The notes under the pieces: model-generated | What the model saw: only the letters and a program-made list of their open reading frames with translations | Told to the model about the DNA's origin: nothing | The model's database searches: none | Program-made: the position numbers and the translations under genes | Shown here: positions 9,201 through 16,082 of the stretch, one piece after another | Numbering within the stretch: position 1 is the stretch's first letter | Layout: every line of letters begins with the position of its first letter | Assembly (NCBI GenBank): GCA_910589655.1 | Contig: CAJUTJ010000174.1 | Location: 43,179-107,178, forward strand | Reading direction: 5' to 3' | Source of the DNA: an uncultured Acetatifactor sp. | GTDB lineage: Bacteria > Bacillota > Clostridia > Lachnospirales > Lachnospiraceae | Length of the DNA: 64,000 bases

Positions 9201-9508
9201 GTGCATTGCTGCAGGAGGCCGGAATAGAGGCAGAGCTTGTGAAGAAGCTGTATGAGGGCAGGCCCAATGTATTGGACTTAATTACCAACGGAAATATTGA
9301 TTTGGTCATTAATTCGCCCATAGGCAATGACAGTGTGCATGATGACAGCTATTTGAGAAAGGCTGCCATCAAGGCGAAGGTTCCCTATATGACTACCATT
9401 GCCGCAGCAAGAGCCACGGCAGAAGGTATTCTCTATGTACAGAAGGCCGGAAACGGGGAAGTGCATTCATTGCAGACGCTCCATGGGCAGATTAAAGAGA
9501 AAGTGTAA
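6221..9508 (+). CDS. carB: Carbamoyl-phosphate synthase large subunit
   Basis: 1095 residues, full length for CarB. It makes carbamoyl phosphate from bicarbonate, two ATP and ammonia supplied by the glutaminase subunit CarA, feeding arginine and pyrimidine synthesis. The two homologous ATP-grasp halves are plain: KVLIIGSGPIIIGQACEFDY near the N-terminus and KVMILGGGPNRIGQGIEFDY at about residue 578. Each is followed by the Gly-rich ATP loop (TMGGAGGG, LGGRGME) and the EINPRTSR / EANPRASR metal-binding block. The last 150 residues are the MGS-like allosteric domain. The AAGGAGG site stands 8 bases before the ATG. No carA is adjacent, whereas carAB is commonly paired; carA must lie elsewhere. 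Confidence 0.97.
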   Translation: MAQRTDIHKVLIIGSGPIIIGQACEFDYSGTQACKALKKLGYEIILVNSNPATIMTDPEMADVTYIEPLNKERLEQIIAKERPDALLPNLGGQSGLNLCAELANAGILDKYNVKVIGVQVDAIERGEDRIEFKKAMNELGIEMARSEVAYSVEEALKIADGLGYPVVLRPAYTMGGAGGGLVYNKEELSTVCARGLQASLVGQVLVEESILGWEELELEVVRDADGNMITVCFIENIDPLGVHTGDSFCAAPMLTISEELQKRLQEQAYRIVESVQVIGGTNVQFAHDPVSDRIIVIEINPRTSRSSALASKATGFPIALVSAMLAAGLTLHDIPCGKYGTLDKYVPGGDYVVIKFARWAFEKFKGVEDKLGTQMRAVGEVMSIGKNYKEAFQKAIRSLETGRYGLGQIPKLQEKSKEQLLQMLITPSSERHFIMYEALKKGASVEEIHKITCVKTWFIEQMKELAEEEQELLTCRRMQSPAEESADKGDGGNALTETGLTDEQLIRAKKDGFSDKYLSILLNVPEQEIRERRIAIGVEEAWEGVHVSGTPDSAYFYSTYNAEDKNPIRTDKPKVMILGGGPNRIGQGIEFDYCCVHASMALKKLGFETIIVNCNPETVSTDYDTSDKLYFEPLTLEDVLSIYKKEQPVGVIAQFGGQTPLNLAADLEKNGVRILGTSPSVIDLAEDRDQFRAMMDKLEIPMPESGMATTVEEALEIAQKIGYPVMVRPSYVLGGRGMEVVYNDESLTDYMKAAVGVTPDRPILIDRFLNHAMECEADAISDGTHAFVPAVMEHVELAGVHSGDSACIIPSRHISEENVATIKEYTRKIAEEMHVQGLMNMQYAIENGRVYVLEANPRASRTVPLVSKVCNIRMVPLATEIITADITGRPSPVPELKEQEIPYYGVKEAVFPFNMFQEVDPVLGPEMRSTGEVLGLSASVGEAFFKAQEATQTRLPLGGTVLISVNRKDKAEVVEVGRAFKEAGFKIVATGNTCALLQEAGIEAELVKKLYEGRPNVLDLITNGNIDLVINSPIGNDSVHDDSYLRKAAIKAKVPYMTTIAAARATAEGILYVQKAGNGEVHSLQTLHGQIKEKV

Positions 9509-9551
9509 AAGAAGGAAGGTTCTTTAAAAGTGCCGGTTAAGGAGGACGCGG

Positions 9552-10082
9552 ATGGTATTATTGGTGGTAGACACTCAAAAAGGAATTACGGACGACAGGC
9601 TGTACAATTTTGAAAGTCTGAGGACAAATATTAAAAGGCTGATTTACGAGGCACGGAACCATCATGTGGAGATTATATATGTAAGGCATGATGACGGCCC
9701 CGGGACAGGCTTTTCACTGGGGGATGACGAATTCGAGATCTTTGAGGAATTTGCGCCAAAAGGGCAGGAGCGTATCTTCGATAAGACGGTGAACAGTGCC
9801 TTTGATGATTCTACGGGATTGGTGAAATATCTGGCTGAAAAGAAAGAAAAGAAGATCATGGTGGTGGGTCTGCAGACAAATTTCTGCATAGATGCCACAA
9901 TAAAAAGCGGTTTTGAGCACGGATATGAAATGATAGTGCCTGAGAATGCCAATTCTACATTTGATAATGAATACATGCGGAAGGATATCTGCTATCATTA
10001 TTATAACGATTACATTTGGCCTAAGAGATATGCCGAGTGTATTTCCATGGAATCGGCAATTGGAATGCTCAGGCAGGCATGA
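9552..10082 (+). CDS. Isochorismatase-family cysteine hydrolase
   Basis: A 176-residue alpha/beta hydrolase of the nicotinamidase/isochorismatase group. The catalytic triad can be placed: Asp in LLVVDTQKG (about residue 7), Lys in RIFDKTVNSAF (about 81) and the nucleophilic Cys in VVGLQTNFCIDAT (about 114). Members hydrolyse nicotinamide, ureido compounds or similar amides; the substrate of this one cannot be told. It starts at ATG 9552 behind AAGGAGG and lies 43 bases after carB, so readthrough from carB is possible, though a link to pyrimidine metabolism is only a guess. Length and motifs are complete. Confidence 0.85.
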   Translation: MVLLVVDTQKGITDDRLYNFESLRTNIKRLIYEARNHHVEIIYVRHDDGPGTGFSLGDDEFEIFEEFAPKGQERIFDKTVNSAFDDSTGLVKYLAEKKEKKIMVVGLQTNFCIDATIKSGFEHGYEMIVPENANSTFDNEYMRKDICYHYYNDYIWPKRYAECISMESAIGMLRQA

Positions 10083-10223
10083 TGTCTCGTCGTATGAGGA
10101 AATAAAGCAGTTGGTTTCGATTTCATGCAAAATAGGGAGAGGTGTGGATCCTGCTGAACGAATGTGGGTCTGCACTTTTTCCGTTTTCGGATGATTTCAG
10201 CAGATCCATTGAAAGGGAGCAAT

Positions 10224-10895
10224 ATGTATAAAATATTAATGATTGAAGACGACTTTTCTCTGGCAAATGTCATGAAGAAACAGATTGAATTATGGGGAAA
10301 TGAAGTGATGTGTATCACTGATTTCCGAAATGTAGTTCCAGCTTTTATAGAATACGATCCCCACCTTGTGTTATTGGATATCATGCTGCCATTTTTCAAC
10401 GGATATCACTGGTGTACGGAAATACGAAAAATATCTAATGTGCCAATCATGTTCCTGTCGTCAGCTTCCGATAATATGAACATTATTATGGCAATGAACA
10501 TGGGAGGGGATGATTTTATCTCTAAGCCTGTTGATTTAGGAGTTATGATATCGAAAATTCAAGCGGTTCTGCGCCGGACTTATGATATGGGGGATAAAAT
10601 TTCTGTTTTGGAGCATAAGGGTGCTGTTTTGAATTTAAATGACACCTCTCTCACCTTTCAAGGAGAACGGATTGAGCTTACAAAAAATGATTTTCGTATT
10701 TTACAGACCCTTCTTGAAAATAAGGGAAAAGTAGTCAGCCGCGACACTCTCATGACAAAACTATGGCAGATAGACGCTTATGTGGAAGAGAATACGCTGA
10801 CTGTGAATGTCAATCGTCTCAGGAAAAAGCTGGAGAATGTCGGGCTTCATGATTTTATTACAACGAAAATCGGCTGCGGCTATATCATTGAGTGA
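10224..10895 (+). CDS. OmpR-family response regulator, BceR-like
   Basis: 223 residues. The receiver domain has the acidic pocket IEDD, the phosphorylation Asp in VLLDIMLP (about residue 51) and the Lys in FISKPVD. The C-terminal winged helix shows LTKNDFRILQTLLENKGKVV and NTLTVNVNRLRKKL. It belongs to the group that works with short intramembrane-sensing kinases and BceAB transporters, and should activate the transporter genes downstream. ATG 10224 follows GGGAG; an upstream ATG at 10164 would add a meaningless 20-residue leader. The kinase gene starts 13 bases after its stop. The probable binding site lies at 12044-12070. Confidence 0.9.
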   Translation: MYKILMIEDDFSLANVMKKQIELWGNEVMCITDFRNVVPAFIEYDPHLVLLDIMLPFFNGYHWCTEIRKISNVPIMFLSSASDNMNIIMAMNMGGDDFISKPVDLGVMISKIQAVLRRTYDMGDKISVLEHKGAVLNLNDTSLTFQGERIELTKNDFRILQTLLENKGKVVSRDTLMTKLWQIDAYVEENTLTVNVNRLRKKLENVGLHDFITTKIGCGYIIE

Positions 10896-10908
10896 AAGAG
10901 GATATCAC

Positions 10909-11904
10909 ATGGAAAAAGAAAATCGGTGTCGGATATTTATTTCCTATTTAAAACAGCGCCGCATGGTAATGCTGATGTTTCTGTGTTTCAGCGGTATTTT
11001 TGCTTTTATATTTTCTTTATACGAACTCCAAACGGAGGCTGTCCTATATGCGGCAGGGCTTTGCATTCTGCTGAGTGCGGTGGTGCTGCCCATACATTTC
11101 TTTTTTTATCAAAAAAGGCATAGGGACTGTGAAAGGATTCTTCCGAATATTCTATTATTGATTGATGAGCTTCCTGCTCCAAAGACATTAATGGAGTCTG
11201 ATTTACAAAAAATGCTCTATGAAATGAAGCGCATATCGGAAACAAATTTAACAAATTGGCAGGCAGAGCGGAGTGAAAGCATGGACTATTACACAACTTG
11301 GGTACATCAAATCAAGACTCCCATTTCTGTTATGAGAATGGCATTGCAAGGAGAAGATACAGATGAACACAGAGAACTTTTGACAGAGCTTTTTCGCATC
11401 GAGCAGTATGTGGAGATGGTTTTAAGCTACCTGCGGCTTGGCAGCGAATCATCGGATTATGTTATCAAAGAATATGAACTTGATTCTATTATTAAACAAG
11501 CAATTCATAAATATGCCCCCCAATTTATAGCCCGGAAACTCAGATTACATTATACTTCTTCGCCCGTCATGGTATTGACGGATGAAAAATGGCTCTTGTT
11601 TATCATTGAGCAGATTCTTTCCAACAGCGTCAAATATACACAAAAAGGTTCCGTAACCATTACCGTAACGGAAGAAAAGATCCTAAAAATTTCAGATACG
11701 GGAATCGGCATTGCGGCAGAGGACTTACCGAGAATTTTTGAAAAAGGGTTCACTGGTTATAATGGGCGTTCCGATAAAAAATCTACGGGATTGGGATTGT
11801 ATCTATGTAAAATGGCAGCGGAACGTCTTTCGCATAAAATCAGCGCGGAATCCATACCGGATACGGGCACGGTCATATCCATTGACCTGCAGACAGTACA
11901 TTAG
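10909..11904 (+). CDS. Intramembrane-sensing histidine kinase, BceS-like
   Basis: About 331 residues. Two membrane helices near the N-terminus (about residues 20-65) are separated by only a few residues, which is the mark of kinases that sense through an ABC transporter instead of directly. The H-box is TTWVHQIKTPISVMRM. The ATPase part has EQILSNSVKYTQKG (N box), ISDTGIGIAAEDL and GLGLYLCK (G boxes). Its partner regulator is directly upstream and the transporter 330 bases downstream. ATG 10909 is chosen because the protein then begins with a short charged tail and the first helix; the longer frame overlaps the regulator gene. It should phosphorylate the regulator at its receiver Asp when BceAB is engaged. 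Confidence 0.9.
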   Translation: MEKENRCRIFISYLKQRRMVMLMFLCFSGIFAFIFSLYELQTEAVLYAAGLCILLSAVVLPIHFFFYQKRHRDCERILPNILLLIDELPAPKTLMESDLQKMLYEMKRISETNLTNWQAERSESMDYYTTWVHQIKTPISVMRMALQGEDTDEHRELLTELFRIEQYVEMVLSYLRLGSESSDYVIKEYELDSIIKQAIHKYAPQFIARKLRLHYTSSPVMVLTDEKWLLFIIEQILSNSVKYTQKGSVTITVTEEKILKISDTGIGIAAEDLPRIFEKGFTGYNGRSDKKSTGLGLYLCKMAAERLSHKISAESIPDTGTVISIDLQTVH

Positions 11905-11967
11905 TGTACTGTATCATTCACATTTCGCCAAATGACCTGCCTAAATTTCCATCTGCCGCGTTGTCGT

Positions 11968-12008
11968 AGGTCAACGATGCCGCCACATCGCTTCCCTCCT
12001 CCGCCCTG
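11968..12008. repeat. Family C repeat, copy 1
   Basis: A roughly 41-base stretch beginning AGGTCAACGATGCCGCCACA recurs with a few changes at 34587-34627. Both copies are intergenic. No ends or target duplications could be defined. Confidence 0.6.
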
Positions 12009-12043
12009 CAGGCTGAAAATTCATTCCCGCCATCTTACAAAAT

Positions 12044-12109
12044 TGTCACACGAAGCGGCCGAAATGTCACTCGATTCGATGTCGGGTGCTTTGGCCGTTT
12101 TGTTATAAT
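12044..12109 (+). promoter_or_regulatory. Probable response-regulator site and promoter of bceAB-like genes
   Basis: TGTCAC occurs twice on the same face of the helix (12044-12049 and 12065-12070, 21 bases apart), upstream of a perfect TATAAT (12104-12109). The -35 region is poor, as expected for an activator-dependent promoter. This fits control of the transporter by the adjacent BceR-like regulator; the site itself is inferred from spacing and position. Confidence 0.5.
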
Positions 12110-12140
12110 GAGTCCACATAAAACAAGAGGAAAGGCACCG

Positions 12141-12197
12141 ATTCATTGATTGTTTGTGCCGACTGTGGCGGCATGACCGGAGGAGTGAAGGAAAAAT
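12141..12197. repeat. Family B repeat core, copy 1
   Basis: The family B core, GTTTGTGCCGACTG followed by a GGCGGCATG arm, lies between the transporter promoter and the transporter start, so it is probably in the 5' leader. A short frame across it spells four Cys like a zinc ribbon, but this comes from the repeat sequence (see rejected list). Confidence 0.6.
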
Positions 12198-12237
12198 ATT
12201 GCTTGGTATGTGTTAAAGAATGAAAGGGGGTATCATT

Positions 12238-13005
12238 GTGGCAATATTAGAAGCAAAAAATATTCAAAAAATTTACACGACAAGATTTGGAGGAAATCGG
12301 GTACGAGCCTTGTCAAATGTATCTTTTTCCGTCGAACAGGGGGAGTATGTAGCAATTATGGGTGAATCCGGTTCAGGCAAGACTACTCTTTTGAACCTTC
12401 TTGCCGCTCTTGACAGACCTACCAATGGAGAGGTTTTGCTGGACGGCAAAAATGTTTCATCAATAAAAGAAAGTGAAATTTCGTTGTTTCGCAGAAATAA
12501 TCTTGGATTTGTATTTCAGGAATTTAATTTGCTGGATACTTTTTCCTTACAGGACAATATTTTTCTGCCGCTGGTTTTAGCGGGTAAAAAGTATAAAGAA
12601 ATGAATCGAAATCTGCAGCCTATAGCAAGGAAATTAGGAATTACGGAATTATTGACCAAATATCCGTATGAGGTTTCGGGCGGGCAAAAGCAGCGGGCAG
12701 CCGTTGCCCGTGCCCTTATCACAAAACCGAAACTGATTCTTGCCGATGAGCCCACCGGCGCGCTTGATTCCCGTTCTACAGAAAGCTTGTTAAAAGTATT
12801 CGGCGACATCAATCGGGAAGGGCAGACAATTTTGATGGTAACGCATTCCATAAAAGCAGCAAGCCATGCGGGCCGTGTGCTTTTTATAAAAGACGGGATG
12901 ATATTTCACCAGATTTATCGAGGGGGAAACTCATATGAGCAGATGTATCAGAAAATTTCGGATACCTTGACTCTGCTGGCGACGGGCGGTGATTATAATG
13001 AATAA
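12238..13005 (+). CDS. ABC transporter ATPase, BceA-like
   Basis: 255 residues. Walker A is GESGSGKTT (about residues 42-50), the signature is SGGQKQRAAVARAL, Walker B is LILADEPTGALD and the H-loop is VTHS. This is the MacB/LolD-like class that drives BceB-type permeases, which free lipid II-cycle targets from peptide antibiotics such as bacitracin. GTG 12238 is taken as the start because AAAGGGGG stands 7 bases before it and the protein then begins VAILEAKN as is typical; the ATG at 12220 would place the ribosome site inside the gene. It overlaps the permease start by 8 bases. Confidence 0.93.
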   Translation: MAILEAKNIQKIYTTRFGGNRVRALSNVSFSVEQGEYVAIMGESGSGKTTLLNLLAALDRPTNGEVLLDGKNVSSIKESEISLFRRNNLGFVFQEFNLLDTFSLQDNIFLPLVLAGKKYKEMNRNLQPIARKLGITELLTKYPYEVSGGQKQRAAVARALITKPKLILADEPTGALDSRSTESLLKVFGDINREGQTILMVTHSIKAASHAGRVLFIKDGMIFHQIYRGGNSYEQMYQKISDTLTLLATGGDYNE

Positions 13006-14986
13006 CAATATTTTCAAAAAGCTTGCTGCAGATAATATAAAACGGAACAATAAGTCCTACATTCCTTATATATTATCTTGCATTGTAACGGTTGCCGTTT
13101 TTTATATTATGAAATCACTTTCCTTGAATCCCGGATTGAAAACTATGATTGGCGCCGATACGATAAGCGCTCTCATGTATCTTGGAAGCATAGTCGCAGC
13201 TTTATTTGCTCTCGTTTTCCTGCTCTATGCCAACAGCTTTCCGGTAAAACGCAGGAAAAAGGAATGGGGTGTATTCAATATACTTGGCATGGAAAGAAGA
13301 CATATAGCAAAAACTCTTGCATGGGAAATGTTTTATGTCTATATCATAAGCCTTTCGGCCGGATTGATTTTGGGGATAGCGTTAGATAAAGTTATGTTCT
13401 TATTGATAATAAAAGTGATTGGCGGAACGATTACGCTGGGTTTTTTTGTGTCAGTCCAAACAATCCTTGTCACTGTCGTTCTCTTTGCCGTTATTTTTAT
13501 GGTAATATACATCCATTCCCTATGCAGGATACACATTGCAAATCCAATAGACTTGCTGCGGGGCGGCGCCGTAGGGGAAAAGGAGCCAAAGGCAAAAGTG
13601 GCGCTTGCGGTTTTGGGTATCTTATTAATCGGAAGCGGATACGGAATTTCCATAATTATGGATAAACCGATATCGAGAGCCGTGCCTTATTTGTTTTGTG
13701 CCGTTCTGGCGGTTATTGTCGGAACATATCTGTTTTTTGCTGCCGGTACCATCGTCTTTTTGAAGATGCTGCGTAAAAGAAAAAATTACTATTACAAATT
13801 AAAGCATTTTATAAGCGTTTCAAACCTTATTTACCGTATGAAGCAAAATGCCGTGGGACTTGCGAATATCTGTATATTGTCAACTATGTCGCTTGTCATG
13901 GTGTCTTCAACCGGTGCACTAATATTTGGTCTGGATGATATCATATTGACACAATATCCGAATGATTTTGATGTCTACTTGGACGAAACGGATTGGGCGC
14001 GGCGTGAAGAATCCATAGGCTGTATCCGCCGGCTGCAGAATGACCGAAATCTGAATGTGACTGCGGAAGTTTATTATGATTATATTATCATTCCCGCTGC
14101 GGATCATGGGGAATCCTTCGTTCCCGCTCCGGCAGATGCAATATCGGAAAAAGAGGGTGGGGGAAATTTTATTTTTGTAACTTTGGCCGATTACAATACG
14201 GTCATGGGTACAAATAAAACTTTGGGTACAAATGAAGTACTGGTTTATTCCAACCGGAAAGCTTTTGGCAATGACACTCTCAAAATATTTGACAGGGAAT
14301 ACTATGTGAAAGAAGATTCCGGAAAGCCGATGGGAAACGGAGTCATTGCATCGGACGAATTAGACAGTTATATGGTGGTGGTTCCGAATATGGAGGAAAT
14401 GAATCAATTGTATGAGCTGCAGAAAAAGAAACTTGGCGATTTGGCTGTTAACATCTGCTGTTTTTATGGATTTGATACGGATGCCGATGAAACGGTTCAG
14501 GAAGAATTTTACGGCGCATTGACTGATACATTTACGGATTATGAATATCAGGGCACGGTAGAATCCAAAGCGGATGCAAAATCGGAACAAGTGGGAATGT
14601 ATGGAGGATTCTTTTTTATAGGGGCTTTTCTGGGAACCTTATTTCTGGCGGCTATGGTTCTGATTATTTACTATAAGCAAATTTCGGAGGGGAATGATGA
14701 CAGGGAACGTTTTGCCATTATGCAGAAGGTGGGTATGAGCAAGCAAGAAGTGAGAGCTTCGATCCGTTCACAGGTACAGGCGGTGTTTTTCCTGCCTTTG
14801 GTTATTGCAGGAGTACATGTTAGTGCGGCATTTCCTATGATTTCCAAGCTGCTTCTGAAACTGAACCTGAGGAATACCGGATTATACATCGGCTGCACCA
14901 CCGTTTCATTTCTGATATTTGCAACAATATATACGATTATCTATCATTTAACGGCAAGAATTTATTATGGTATCGTCAACAGATAA
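12998..14986 (+). CDS. ABC transporter permease, BceB-like (FtsX fold)
   Basis: About 662 residues with ten predicted membrane helices arranged as 4 + 2 + (large loop) + 4. Helix pairs flank FtsX-type cores near residues 55-230 and 545-655. The large extracellular segment (about 315-530), rich in Asp, Tyr and Asn, is the expected peptide-binding region of BceB proteins. The first residues MNNNIFKKLAADNIKRN and the block NSFPVKRRKKEWGVFNILGM are typical of the family. It works with the ATPase just upstream and signals to the kinase through membrane contact. ATG 12998 is chosen over GTG 12989. Which peptide it handles cannot be predicted here. Confidence 0.93.
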   Translation: MNNNIFKKLAADNIKRNNKSYIPYILSCIVTVAVFYIMKSLSLNPGLKTMIGADTISALMYLGSIVAALFALVFLLYANSFPVKRRKKEWGVFNILGMERRHIAKTLAWEMFYVYIISLSAGLILGIALDKVMFLLIIKVIGGTITLGFFVSVQTILVTVVLFAVIFMVIYIHSLCRIHIANPIDLLRGGAVGEKEPKAKVALAVLGILLIGSGYGISIIMDKPISRAVPYLFCAVLAVIVGTYLFFAAGTIVFLKMLRKRKNYYYKLKHFISVSNLIYRMKQNAVGLANICILSTMSLVMVSSTGALIFGLDDIILTQYPNDFDVYLDETDWARREESIGCIRRLQNDRNLNVTAEVYYDYIIIPAADHGESFVPAPADAISEKEGGGNFIFVTLADYNTVMGTNKTLGTNEVLVYSNRKAFGNDTLKIFDREYYVKEDSGKPMGNGVIASDELDSYMVVVPNMEEMNQLYELQKKKLGDLAVNICCFYGFDTDADETVQEEFYGALTDTFTDYEYQGTVESKADAKSEQVGMYGGFFFIGAFLGTLFLAAMVLIIYYKQISEGNDDRERFAIMQKVGMSKQEVRASIRSQVQAVFFLPLVIAGVHVSAAFPMISKLLLKLNLRNTGLYIGCTTVSFLIFATIYTIIYHLTARIYYGIVNR

Positions 14987-14994
14987 GGAGAAAA

Positions 14995-15363
14995 GTGTGA
15001 ACGGAATGAAGATTTTCTAAGGTTGGAAAGAGGGTGTGTAAACCCCCCCTCTTTGTACCCAACCTAAGAAAATCTAAGTCATTCCCAAGGAATGGCTTTG
15101 CCATTCCTTTAAGAACGCAAGAGCAGCGTTCTTCCGGCCTTGCACCAATTCATAAATTGTTTGTGCCGGCTGTGTCGGCATGTTTGGAAGTGTGAACGGA
15201 ATGAAGATTTTCTGAGGTTGGAAAGAGGGTGTGTAACCCCCCTCTTTGTACCCAGCCTAAGAAAATCTAAGTCATTCCCAAGGAATGGCTTTGCCATTCC
15301 TTTAAGAACGCAAGAGCAGCGTTCTTCCGGCCTTGCACCAGTTCATAAATTGTTTGTGCCGAA
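14995..15363. repeat. Family B element, tandemly duplicated (period 195)
   Basis: Two almost identical copies start with GTGTGAACGGAATGAAG at 14995 and 15190. Each holds four successive hairpins: a long one whose arms read GATTTTCTAAGGTTGG and its complement around a CCCTCTT bulge, then AAGGAATGGC.../GCCATTCCTT, then AAGAACGC.../GCGTTCTT, then the family core TGCCGGC/GTCGGCA. No coding potential is visible. The second copy runs straight into a family D unit. The first hairpin would also terminate the bceAB-like transcript. Confidence 0.85.
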
Positions 15364-15447
15364 GCGTCACTAATTCCATGATGGCGGAGTGAAATCTGAT
15401 ATTTCGCTCGCTTTCTCAGCGTAAAACGCTTCGGAATGGAGGAAAAA
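15355..15447 (+). repeat. Family D structured unit, copy 1, in a gene leader
   Basis: The unit runs from GTGCCGAAGCGTCAC to the ATGGAGGAAA ribosome site. Inside are a GCGAAAT.../ATTTCGC hairpin and a long-range CCGAAGCGT/ACGCTTCGG pairing. It recurs at 39380-39480 and 40728-40830. Here it directly abuts the start codon at 15448. Confidence 0.75.
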
Positions 15448-15948
15448 ATGCAGATACTAAATAATCTAGGGAACATGATTTATGATTTACGGTTTGTTAT
15501 TGCGTATGGGTCTGTCATTATTGTTACAGTCATTCTGTTTACAGGGTGCTTATTGAAAAAGAAAATAGCAGGAAGTATTGCGGCGGCAGCCGTATTATCG
15601 CTGACGGCAGCGGGGGGGATTTTATATTGCATTCCTCATACTGTCATTGATGCCGACATAGAGGATGTATACAGAATCGAGGTTTCGGATGTAACGGTTA
15701 CGGACAGAAAAGCGATAGAAGAAATTTTAAATGATTTGAATGGATCTCTGTATAAAAGAATGCTGCCGTCCGGAATCGGCGGGTATGAAGAATACTCTGT
15801 CAGAGGTTTTGACAGAGACGGAAATTTGCTATTTTGTTTAGGAATTTCGGATGGACAAACAGTGGATACCGGATTATTCTGGGAAAAACGTGTAAATGGC
15901 GAATTTCATTTTTTGGCCGAATACACTTATCATGATGTGCAAAAGTGA
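15448..15948 (+). CDS. Unknown small membrane protein
   Basis: 166 residues. Two hydrophobic helices (about residues 15-37 and 42-62) are followed by a soluble part of about 100 residues that should lie outside the membrane. That part contains paired beta-like stretches (YRIEVSDVTVTDRKAIEEI and the SVRGFDRDGNLLFCLG region). I do not recognise a family. ATG 15448 is chosen because the GGAGG of the family D repeat stands 6 bases before it; the frame could also start at 15436 inside that site. The stop is followed by the EAL gene, but the distance to its likely start makes coupling unclear. The whole leader is repeat sequence, which suggests that its expression control was acquired with the repeat. 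Confidence 0.65.
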   Translation: MQILNNLGNMIYDLRFVIAYGSVIIVTVILFTGCLLKKKIAGSIAAAAVLSLTAAGGILYCIPHTVIDADIEDVYRIEVSDVTVTDRKAIEEILNDLNGSLYKRMLPSGIGGYEEYSVRGFDRDGNLLFCLGISDGQTVDTGLFWEKRVNGEFHFLAEYTYHDVQK

Positions 15949-16082
15949 GATTTGCATCCCGCAAATTGTGGCGTACACCCCGTGAAAAGTATTTTCCGGA
16001 CACGCTTCAGAGTTTTGTTGATAGAACGGCCGGATTTATGATACAATATGATGGAACGATTAAATCAGGGCGGTGCTATCTT

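Noticed and set aside
12148..12223. Short Cys-rich frame resembling a zinc ribbon (CADCGG...CLVC)
   Set aside because: The first CxxC is the reading of the family B repeat core (the same letters occur at each copy) and no start codon with ribosome site is present.
14995..15363. CRISPR array
   Set aside because: Only two long units without spacers of regular size, and no cas genes in the window.
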